Origin: Tetrapisispora phaffii CBS 4417
Lineage: Eukaryota > Ascomycota > Saccharomycetes > Saccharomycetales > Saccharomycetaceae
Assembly: GCF_000236905.1 (NCBI RefSeq)
Contig: NC_016521.1
Location: 806,001-870,000, forward strand
Direction of reading: 5' to 3'
DNA length: 64,000 bases
Part shown: positions 9,375 through 17,637 of the stretch, in pieces
How positions within the stretch are numbered: the first letter of the stretch is position 1
How the letters are laid out: each line of letters opens with the position of its first letter
Position numbers and translations under genes: made by a program
Notes under the pieces: generated by a model
Database searches by the model: none
What the model was told of the DNA's origin: nothing
The model's input: only the letters and a program-made list of their open reading frames with translations

Positions 9375-10476
9375 TGGATCATATATAAATACATAGGTAC
9401 AATGAAAAAATAATAATACATAGGTGTAATATAATAATGAAATAAAAACACTACATAAAATAGTATTTTTTGGTTTTGATTTAGTTACCATGTCGTGTAC
9501 TTTTGAAATGATGCTTAACACTTGAAGAGTGTGTAAATTTAGTTGATGGGACGACCTGTTGACTCTGTATTTTCATGTATTTTCATCCCTCATAAACAAA
9601 CATAAACTTACAATGTTGCGATGCATTCAAGAACCTAAAAGAAAACATTCAAATAATGGCACGACAAGATTACATAATCACTTGACCATGTCATTTATAT
9701 AACATAACTGCATAACCTACGCTTTCGTTGCTTTCTAGTATATTCACCATCCTGAATACACTGATTTATAGACTACGTGTTCATGTCACTATAAGATTAC
9801 CTAAGTAAATATATATATTATATAATAAAATATTTCATTATTATTCTCAATTGTATTTTTTCCACTTTATTTGCATATTAAAATTGACATTCAAACAGGA
9901 TTCGGGTTTCGAAAGTTTAAAAAGAAAGTTTTTTCTATGATTGTACTAATGTAACAGATTTAAAATTTACTGTAATATATGTGATGAGCTGTTTAATCAG
10001 ACCATTAATCGATGTTGTACCATGAAAGTTCTGGTAAGCAGGAAAAGAAATAGTCAACAACCAACATTTCTATTGCAATTGAGTTGTCTAGACCACTTTT
10101 TGGTGGTTATGACTGCATGTATATTGTGTAGAATTTTGTGTCATTTAACTACAAAGAAGTAAAATAACATAAGACAATAATAACCCTGTCGTTTTTTCTG
10201 CCCTTTTATTTTAATGAATGAGTTATACCGCTGTTGTTGAACATTCGTATATCGTAGAAATCTCTTGAAAGCATACTGCCCATTCATATAACTGGGATGC
10301 TTTAGTATCATACCCAAGAATCTTGTAAATGAATTTATATATATATGTAGATATGTATAAAGAACATAAATGATTTCATTTCTGTCTTAGTTGTTTTATA
10401 TTTCGAAACTCGCTCCTACTAGATAGCGGTAAGTTCTGATAACAGAAGCTAATAGCATTCTTTTAGATAAACCGGT
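9375..10476. other. BUR6-transporter intergenic spacer
   Basis: About 1.1 kb, AT-rich and without a supported ORF. The promoter of the transporter at 10477 is expected in its right half. I checked by eye for a CDEI-CDEII-CDEIII centromere and for tRNA boxes and found none. Confidence 0.5.
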
Positions 10477-12174
10477 ATGGGTTCTTTATCTTTCACAGCT
10501 GCTCATGCTATTATTTGGCCAACTTATGGTGTTCTATTAGTATCTGCCACCGCGGTAGCATATTACTATAGGAATTCAAAAACATTTTTGAATGCAAATG
10601 GTACTCAAAGTGCTATACCGTTAGCATTTAATTTCGTTGCATCCGGTTTAGGTTGTGGTATTTTATCAACGTATCCTCAAATTGCTAATATTGATGGCTT
10701 ACACGGTCTATTAGTCTATGCATTAGCCGGTGGTTTACCAATGTTCGTTTTCTCATTTTTAGGTCCATTGATTAGAAAAAAAACTCCACATGGATTTATT
10801 TTATCAGAATGGGTTTTCCATAGATTTGGTATTGCAGCAGGCTGGTATTTGAGCGCCTGCACAATCTTAACAATGTACCTATTCATGGTCAGTGAATTAG
10901 CGTCATTGAAGTATGCAGTAGAGACTTTGACTGGTATTAAGGCGTTGCCTGTTGTTATTATAGAATGTGTCGTCACCTCTATTTATACCACTGTTGGTGG
11001 TTTCAAAATTTCATTTTTGACTGACACTTTGCAAGTGTCTATTGTTTTCATACTATTGATTATTGTTTCTTGTGCAATGGGCAGTTATATTAGTATTGAT
11101 AAGTCGAAGATTGAGCCATCTGGTTTATTAAAGGCAAACAGATTAGGTTGGCAATTGATATATATACTGACTATTGCAATTTTTACAAATGATTTATTTT
11201 TGAATGGATTCTGGTTAAGAACTTTTGCATCACGTTCGGATAAGGATTTATTAATTGGGTGTTCGATTGCTGCATTTTTATTAACCGCAATTGTCACTGT
11301 TGTTGGTGTCACTGGTTTCATTGCTGTATGGGCTGGATTTGTTGAAGTGGCAGATGAAGAAAACTCAGGCGCTGCATTTTTCATTCTATTGGCACAGCTA
11401 CCCTCTTGGGTTATGGGGTTCACTTTAGTATTTGTTTTAATTCTATCTACTTGCACTTTAGACTCTTTACAAAGTGCTTTAGTCTCTACAATTTCCAATG
11501 ACGTCTTTAGAAATAAAATTCCGATTCTTTACACACGTATTATTGTTGTTGTCATCATGGTACCTGTTGTTGTTGTCGGTTTAATTGCCGAGGATGTTTT
11601 ATCAATTTATTTGATCGTTGATTTGCTATCAAGTAGTGTTGTTCCGGTATTGGTATTGGGTCTATGGTCAAAATTTGATTCATTCTGGACAGCATGGGAA
11701 GTTATCGGTGGTGGTTTAGCCGGGATATTTGGCGTTTGGGTATACGGTACTATATATTACCATTCTGCTAGGGAAGGTGGCAAATTGTTATTGATTTGGA
11801 ACGGTTTATATATTCAAGATTGGGGTGCATTTGGTGCCTTTGTCGTTGCACCAGTGGCAAGTATGGTTATTTCATTCATAATTTTAGCCATTAGATTATA
11901 TTCTATTAAATTGTATCAAGCGGACACAACAGTTGGTCATAGGTTCCGTGACGTATGTGATAGCTTGGGCAAGATCACAGGTATTACATGGTTATACCGT
12001 ACAACTAAGTACTGGGACAACAAATTGATTAAAGAGTTAGACTACAGCGAGGCAATTAGCGACTCATCCGAAGGTATAGTGGAGATCCAAGAAACCACAA
12101 GCTTAGCTGATAGTAAGGATTCGATTCTTAAACAAAGATCCTCTATAACCGTAACACCTACTGAATGGGATTGA
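10477..12174 (+). CDS. sodium:solute symporter (SSS) family plasma-membrane transporter
   Basis: Polytopic protein of 565 residues with about 13-15 hydrophobic segments spread along its length. The layout is that of the SSS family, to which the fungal urea/polyamine transporter Dur3 belongs. Family-like features include the early GLGCGILSTYPQI segment, the helix-kink motif TTVGGFKISFLTDTLQ (about residues 170-185, comparable to the GG-hydrophobic-TDxxQ block of SSS proteins), and a later serine-rich helix around STCTLDSLQSALVSTISNDVF. It is much shorter than Dur3 (735 residues) and diverged, so I assign the family but not the substrate. I know of no direct S. cerevisiae orthologue at this position between BUR6 and the AFR1/YER158C gene. 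The cytosolic tail has Ser/Thr-rich stretches. Confidence 0.75.
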   Translation: MGSLSFTAAHAIIWPTYGVLLVSATAVAYYYRNSKTFLNANGTQSAIPLAFNFVASGLGCGILSTYPQIANIDGLHGLLVYALAGGLPMFVFSFLGPLIRKKTPHGFILSEWVFHRFGIAAGWYLSACTILTMYLFMVSELASLKYAVETLTGIKALPVVIIECVVTSIYTTVGGFKISFLTDTLQVSIVFILLIIVSCAMGSYISIDKSKIEPSGLLKANRLGWQLIYILTIAIFTNDLFLNGFWLRTFASRSDKDLLIGCSIAAFLLTAIVTVVGVTGFIAVWAGFVEVADEENSGAAFFILLAQLPSWVMGFTLVFVLILSTCTLDSLQSALVSTISNDVFRNKIPILYTRIIVVVIMVPVVVVGLIAEDVLSIYLIVDLLSSSVVPVLVLGLWSKFDSFWTAWEVIGGGLAGIFGVWVYGTIYYHSAREGGKLLLIWNGLYIQDWGAFGAFVVAPVASMVISFIILAIRLYSIKLYQADTTVGHRFRDVCDSLGKITGITWLYRTTKYWDNKLIKELDYSEAISDSSEGIVEIQETTSLADSKDSILKQRSSITVTPTEWD

Positions 12175-12423
12175 TTAAACAAGTCTACATACCAAACATA
12201 CCAACCATGAACAAGTTTATATATAATACGCAACTCTGTTTCATTAATACAGTAATAAACATAACTTATAGATCTAAACAGTCGAGCAGTATACCTAATT
12301 GATACATAGATGTAGATATAAAACACTAGTACAGGGTATGTGTCGCAAGCTTCAGTTCATTTGCGCCCATTCAAAACGACAGCAACGAGCGAACTGTGTC
12401 ATACATAGGACGTGAAACCCAAT

Positions 12424-12430
12424 TGAAACA
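12424..12430 (+). promoter_or_regulatory. candidate pheromone response element
   Basis: TGAAACA matches the Ste12 binding core. A second copy is at 12638-12644 and two near-matches are in between and after. They are 1.2-1.4 kb upstream of the AFR1-like gene, far for a yeast promoter, so a regulatory role is inference only. Confidence 0.25.
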
Positions 12431-12637
12431 AGAGTTACACAACCAATTCCGTCTTCCGCAAATGGTGAACGATATTATGGACGCTACAAAACCCATTGAA
12501 CTAATGAATGCACGACAGATGATTCTCAGTCATTCGTTTGTTTGTTGTTGTTCCGCGTGTCATTGTGCGAGAATGGTAGTTTTCTTTTTTGATATGAACC
12601 GAAATTGGCTTCTGTCTCAGATCATTGTCGTATGCAT

Positions 12638-12644
12638 TGAAACA
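12638..12644 (+). promoter_or_regulatory. candidate pheromone response element
   Basis: Second exact TGAAACA core on the same strand, about 214 bp from the first and followed by TGAAACG at 12664. See the entry at 12424 for limits. Confidence 0.25.
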
Positions 12645-13858
12645 GAATTGATACAGATGCTTCTGAAACGCCCGTAGGTGCCACTGTAACAAGCGCGAGA
12701 GAGAAAGTGAGATCATGAGCCGTCACATAACGGAACGTAACGGTCAGAGAGACACGCAGCAGCAACTTTATTTATTACATAAGTTTCAATTGGCTGCGTC
12801 TGCCATTCGTAAAAGCATCCTGCCACACGGAATATACGCACGTATAAAAATAAATAGAAATAGTTTTTTGTTCGCGGTTCGTCTCTTCCCTTACATTGCC
12901 ATTCTGGGTGGTTCGACAAAGCAACCGCCGCACAAATTTCATGACGAATACAGACTAACACAAAACTAAATAGAAACAGGAAATGATGCAACCAACCAAC
13001 CGACTAACACCCTCTCTGTTTACGGCAATAGTCCTAAAACCATACCAATGTGTAACCAAAAATACGCGCTCATGATGATTGAGACAGCCAAATCCATGAA
13101 TACCATAAGTTGATGGTTTTTTACCTTATTGTGTTATGTTGCCCTTTTGGTAGTTTATTTCTATCTCTGTATGTGTGGTTACACTGTCACAGATCTGTTG
13201 AAGAAAGCAGAACGAAGAAGAAAAGGTCCAACTTTCCAATAATAGCGTGCTACTTCAAAAGAGAAGATACTGACTACTTTAGGATATGATGCTCTTTGTT
13301 TACAAGCATTGTTTAACTTTTACGATATGCGTGCAAGCAAAAGTGTAAGTAACAGACTTGAGGTTGGCGAGGTGCCTTAGAAGACCGGAACGTAATGGTA
13401 GTGGTGGTGTGGTATAGTGTGGGTATGGATTAGTCTTTTCTTTTAGCAGAGTCTCTTTTTATCTCAACGTTAAGAGGCATTTAAGCTATGTTTCGTATTC
13501 CATTGAGGCCAATTGAGTACGAAATTAAGTGCCAATTTCTTACTTCTACATATGTTATTTCTTAGCAGACAATGAAGACATAAGTGTGCTAAGGACTGTG
13601 CATGAAGCGGCCAGTTTTTTGGTTATGCTTTAGTGTATTCTATAACTCTTGATTGGTTTTATGTTTCTGTAAACAAATCTATTTATATCCATACTTATAT
13701 AGTTGCATGTTAATATATTTATATATAAGTGTGCTTGGTGGTTCAATATCCCATTGATTCATTCTCTTGACTACTAATTTCTTGTATTTTTAAAAATAGT
13801 TCTAAAATTAGAATAATTCAAAATTTAAACTTCGCCGGTGTGTAGTCTCGATAGTGTG

Positions 13859-15400
13859 ATGGGTTTTGGGAACGGCAGTATGATGAATATCCCTAGGTCG
13901 AATTCTACTTCCGATTTATTCGATTTATCAGCAAGTTTTTCACCACACTTTGGTCATGCATCTTGTAGTTATACTAGGTTCGAAAAGCCAACTTACGATG
14001 TATACACAGGCGGCAGATCCATGTCGTTGAATAACGGTATATATAAATCGAGTTCATATTCAAATGATTCTTTCAGAGAGAGGAGATTGAAAAATCATAA
14101 CGCTAATGCTTATTTGCTGAGGCGACAGCAAATGCAAAGGGAGTTTAATTTCCCGAATGGGGAGCATTTCACTCCAAGGTATATAATACACAATCAAAAT
14201 AGAAGGAATAGAAATATGCCAAGAAGTAATAGTTTGCAAAATATTGAATCTCCAAAGAATTTTTTTAATCAATCTAACAATAATAATAATATGCGACGTA
14301 TGTATACGTCGAGTCCCTTGAAACATTCAGTCTCATCATCAAAATTGAATCTTCCAGCGCATAGTAGGAATGCCAATGAGAAAAATGGGCATAGACCGCT
14401 TAAAGGATCAGCAAGTACATCAAATTTAGGACTCGACAATATAAATTTTGACATCGATTTGAATGGTTCATCAATGACTAAATTGGATAGCGGTTCAAAG
14501 AATAAAAATGATTCAAAGAATAAAATAGATAAGGGTATTTCCAATTGGAAGTCCGATGATAAATTAAAACAATTTAATAATGACAAAATAAACATTAAAA
14601 ACAAGAAAAAAACAAAAATCTTTAGCATATTCAAGAAACTATTTGGTGACTCTAAGAAGAAAACACTGTCTAAAAAGGCTGAGTTTGTAGATGAAAAGAA
14701 AATAGATGATATACTTGACCAAAATATAAACGACAATTCAATCGATAGTGACTTATTGCATGATGTCACGTTTGACCATGAAAAGGATCAAGAGCAAATA
14801 TTGCTAGACATTGATTTAGTGTTTGATAACCTCATCTTACAATCAGATAATGGCATGCTAACTAGTGGGGAACACTATGATATAATATCAAATGAAAACA
14901 CAAACTTATCATCGGTTACGGACATCTTACCACCTAGATCTGTTAAGAGACCATATATTCATAATAAAAAATCATTGAAGCAATTTTACGACAGAGCGCC
15001 AGGTAGCGAAGACGGTACGGAACGTATTTTAAACAGATTAACCCAAGAATGGCATAGTATTCATTTTGACGACTTGGACACTACCTTGTTAAATTCAACA
15101 TCTGTCTCGACTATCGATTCAGTAGCATCCTCGACCACAACGGTGGAGACAGATGACTCAAAAATAAATAGTAGCATGAAAAAAGCGTTCAGGTTTGCTG
15201 ACTACGTCCACGTTTCTGACACATGGTCTGCCATGGAATACAATAGATCTGATTTATCGTTCCGTAATAACCAAAGATTGTTTCTCAATCAAAACAGAAA
15301 TAATTTGCTGGATAATATTAAAAATGAACTGAATTCATTTAAAAGTATAGAAATGGAGGTCCATGAGCAAAGTAGACAAAACACCCAATACTTCATATAA
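13859..15400 (+). CDS. AFR1: AFR1/YER158C-like protein (septin- and Glc7-linked morphogenesis family)
   Basis: Predicted protein of 513 residues from the ATG at 13859; the frame extends seven codons upstream but from a GTG, which I reject. It is mostly low-complexity, rich in Ser, Asn and Lys. A basic segment in the middle (KKKTKIFSIFKKLFGDSKKK) and a conserved block near the C-terminus (KKAFRFADYVHVSDTWSAME, about residues 440-460) are the recognisable parts. The latter resembles the protein-phosphatase-1-binding region of Afr1. Afr1 promotes mating projection formation and receptor signalling adaptation at septins. In S. cerevisiae the ohnologues AFR1 (YDR085C) and YER158C follow SSS1 and BUR6, which is this context. 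The assignment rests on the C-terminal block and synteny. Confidence 0.7.
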   Translation: MGFGNGSMMNIPRSNSTSDLFDLSASFSPHFGHASCSYTRFEKPTYDVYTGGRSMSLNNGIYKSSSYSNDSFRERRLKNHNANAYLLRRQQMQREFNFPNGEHFTPRYIIHNQNRRNRNMPRSNSLQNIESPKNFFNQSNNNNNMRRMYTSSPLKHSVSSSKLNLPAHSRNANEKNGHRPLKGSASTSNLGLDNINFDIDLNGSSMTKLDSGSKNKNDSKNKIDKGISNWKSDDKLKQFNNDKINIKNKKKTKIFSIFKKLFGDSKKKTLSKKAEFVDEKKIDDILDQNINDNSIDSDLLHDVTFDHEKDQEQILLDIDLVFDNLILQSDNGMLTSGEHYDIISNENTNLSSVTDILPPRSVKRPYIHNKKSLKQFYDRAPGSEDGTERILNRLTQEWHSIHFDDLDTTLLNSTSVSTIDSVASSTTTVETDDSKINSSMKKAFRFADYVHVSDTWSAMEYNRSDLSFRNNQRLFLNQNRNNLLDNIKNELNSFKSIEMEVHEQSRQNTQYFI

Positions 15401-15522
15401 TAGTCTAATAATCTTTGTAGACATAAAAATAGAAAAAATTTGCATATAAACTTATTCCTTTAGATCTTATTTTTAAATATAATGCACTGACAGAAACATG
15501 GGTATTAAAAACAAAAAATAAA

Positions 15523-15594
15523 CTCCGATACGGGGAGTCGAACCCCGGTCTCTACGGTGAAAGCGTAATGTGATAGCCGTTACACTATATCGGA
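15523..15594 (-). tRNA. tRNA-Glu (anticodon UUC)
   Basis: A 72-base intronless cloverleaf on the minus strand. The acceptor stem pairs TCCGATA at the 5' end with TATCGGA at the 3' end, with G as discriminator. The T-arm region carries GGTTCGACTCC (B box) and the anticodon loop reads CTTTCAC, giving UUC. The 3' CCA is not encoded, as usual in eukaryotes. Confidence 0.97.
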
Positions 15595-15690
15595 TAGTAA
15601 ATCTACACGAAATTTTAAATGTGCAAGTACTACAATAAGACTTATTCAGTAATGTGTATCTTGGCAAAAGAAAAGTTGAAGCATATACTC

Positions 15691-16023
15691 TGTTGGAAAT
15701 GCCACTGGTCGTATAAGTGACTATACGATACCAGATATTACCTCTTTAGGAGACTATTGTTGTAAAACTGAAACAATAGTGCCTGCAAGAATGTAATAGC
15801 AGAATTTCTAATGCATAAATAGTACTGTAGAACCATCAGCCTGCCGTACGTGTTCAACTCGACGACCTCGTCTCGAGTGGACAGAACGGCAGATTGAAAT
15901 ATTATGTACATATAAACCCCGGTAATCAATGGTTAATAATTCAGTGATCCAGGTCCAAGAGACCAGAGAGATTAATTTAGATATAAAGTATATAATTTAA
16001 CCACATTTTAATATATTAAAACA
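15691..16023 (+). repeat. possible decayed solo LTR near tRNA-Glu
   Basis: The sequence beginning TGTTGGAAAT has the typical 5' end of Ty1/copia-type yeast LTRs. It starts about 96 bp upstream of the tRNA-Glu 5' end, the usual distance for Pol III-targeted insertion. A plausible 3' end is the CA at 16023, giving about 333 bp. I found no matching 5-bp target duplication and no second copy in the window, and it is not the LTR family of the element at 45-50.7 kb. Boundaries are guesses. Confidence 0.3.
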
Positions 16024-16253
16024 ATGAATTCAACTATTGAGCATATTCTACGGATGCTGCAATAAGGCTCAGCTATACTAATTATAAATACACCCAGTCT
16101 CCCTTTAGCCTGAGATACTGAGGCGAAGCCGAGACAATTTGAGAGAATTCACGTGCTTAACAGTACTTGTACAGATGAACGATGATTATATAATAACAGT
16201 AAGCCGCAAAGCATAACACGCATAATATGTAAAACGCATATACAGTCCGCTAG

Positions 16254-16271
16254 CCTCCCCACGTGGGGAGG
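16254..16271. promoter_or_regulatory. perfect 18-bp palindrome centred on CACGTG
   Basis: CCTCCCCACGTGGGGAGG is a perfect palindrome. Both strands read CACGTGGG, the form preferred by the phosphate-response activator Pho4. The next gene downstream on the plus strand is the PHO87/PHO90-type phosphate transporter at 17638, about 1.4 kb away. A weaker E-box (TTCACGTGC) is near 16148. Cbf1 is the alternative binder. Confidence 0.45.
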
Positions 16272-16376
16272 AGATCCATCAATCCGTGGCGGCGGCATTC
16301 GTTATTTCCTAACTCTGTTACTTTTTAGAAGAAAAAGAAAAAAAAGTAAAAAGACTAAGAAAGCCAATACCTAAAA

Positions 16377-16909
16377 ACCCGAAGCGGGTAAGCAGCTCAA
16401 GAAAAGGAAGCAAGAGCAACGCACAGTGGTATGCCTTGGTGGTCGTACCAAGCCACTAAAACTTACCCAGTGATAATGTGAAATATATATTTAACCGATG
16501 GACACCTAACCAATGATAACGAATATAAAAATAAGAGCTGAATAGCAACGAGTTCCATCCGTAAACGATGGACTCTAACAGCATGAACGCAAATGAACCG
16601 TCTTCAATGTAGATAAGACAAATTGAGGATTAGCGACACTTAACCAAAAACAATCGTAAACATAAGCATAAGGTTGTATCGGACACTTCCTTACCTTGCC
16701 AGAATCCAACGCTACTCTGGTGTTGAACAAGTTCCCTTACAATAGGTACGTAAATGATAATATATATAACGTAAAAATATGGAAATGGAAACGTAGATAT
16801 CGTCGAATGTAAATTCTCTCATTTTTTAACAAGCTGCTGTATGTGGTTTTATTCGTTTCCAAATTCGTTTCTGGTTCTTTCACGGAAAAAAAGGACCGTC
16901 CTGCACGGT
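16377..16909 (+). ncRNA. candidate structured non-coding RNA region (hairpin-rich, unidentified)
   Basis: No plus-strand ORF is present, base composition differs from neighbouring spacers, and five self-complementary elements occur in about 530 bp. They are 16377-16389 (ACCCG/CGGGT, 3-base loop); 16425-16457 (outer AGTGG/CCACT and inner CTTGGT/ACCAAG separated by a 5-base bulge); 16550-16575 (a 9-bp stem with one bulged T); 16707-16725 (6 bp including one G-U pair on the plus strand); and 16895-16909 (ACCGT/ACGGT). I compared it by memory with yeast U1, U2, U4, U5, U6, SCR1, RPR1, NME1, snR30 and TLC1 and recognised none. Boundaries and strand are uncertain. The alternative is chance hairpins in a promoter region. 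Confidence 0.25.
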
Positions 16910-17637
16910 TTCTACCGAGAAACTCTATAAAGTAGTCATATCTACCAAACGTTTGCACACACAATACAATACAAGTCACAACGAGACCGAAACGCCAATA
17001 TCGATGAAGAGCGGGTGAGATTGAATAGTTCTCACTCATAACTAACGGTCAACTTATTGACTACTAAGTTCTTACGATTGATTGTAGCAGATGTCGAGTT
17101 GAGGTATCGTGGACATGTCAGAAAACTCCCGATCTCAGATGTCTCTTTCTTAGCCTGTTCTGTTGTCTTCTTAAAAGTATACATAACATACCCATACATA
17201 TAGCATATAACATGTAACTAATGATTCCCTATAATTCCTACTCGTAGCTTGTGCTCCCCTTTGCCTCTCTCTTGGTGCTGGACCGGACCACGAACGTACA
17301 TTACAGTTATACTTGGCTTTTCTATTCTCTTTTTTTTAGTGCTCGCAGATATTATGAATTAAGAATCTTGTAGAGCGATAGCTTAACACAGAAAACTTGA
17401 AAAATGCTTGAAAAATTATTACGAATATTTTTATTATTACTGTAATAATAAATATCTTAATATTTCCTGAACTATTAATTAATTATAATTATATTCTTTA
17501 GAAGAGATAACCATCATATATATATATATAATTATAATTATAACTATACTCACATGTGTGTTTAATTAGTTTAAAAATCGTAAAAATACTAATATCTTTT
17601 TGGACTCGAAGACACTACCACAGAAAACTATAATACA
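16910..17637. other. promoter-proximal spacer of the phosphate transporter
   Basis: Spacer leading to the start at 17638, very AT-rich in its last 250 bp and including an (AT)n run near 17517-17530. A 100-codon minus-strand ATG frame at 16737-17039 overlaps it and the hairpin region, but shows no recognisable domain and is not called. Confidence 0.45.

Larger units (their letters stand above)
12175..13858. other. long intergenic region upstream of the AFR1-like gene
   Basis: About 1.7 kb, less AT-rich than other spacers. Short frames on both strands (around 12396-12991) begin at non-ATG codons or lack conserved features, so I do not call genes. Four same-strand TGAAAC cores lie at 12413, 12424, 12638 and 12664. 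Two of them (12424, 12638) read TGAAACA, the pheromone response element core. Confidence 0.45.

Noticed and set aside
9375..10476. Possible centromere in AT-rich spacers
   Set aside because: No CDEI (RTCACRTG) followed by an ~80-bp AT-rich CDEII and a CCGAA-containing CDEIII was found here or in the other spacers checked.
11085..11498. 137-codon minus-strand frame inside the SSS transporter
   Set aside because: Antisense shadow of membrane-segment codons.
12396..12677. 93-codon frame in the AFR1 upstream region
   Set aside because: Starts at GTG, has no conserved features, and overlaps opposite-strand frames of similar size.
12713..12991. Opposed short frames on both strands
   Set aside because: Both are open over the same DNA by chance in a less AT-rich spacer; no recognisable protein.
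14269..14769. 166-codon minus-strand frame inside the AFR1-like gene
   Set aside because: Antisense of Asn/Lys-rich low-complexity coding sequence.
16737..17039. 100-codon ATG frame on the minus strand with one hydrophobic stretch
   Set aside because: No conserved motif, basic random-like composition, and it overlaps the hairpin-rich region. A small unannotated protein cannot be excluded but is unsupported.
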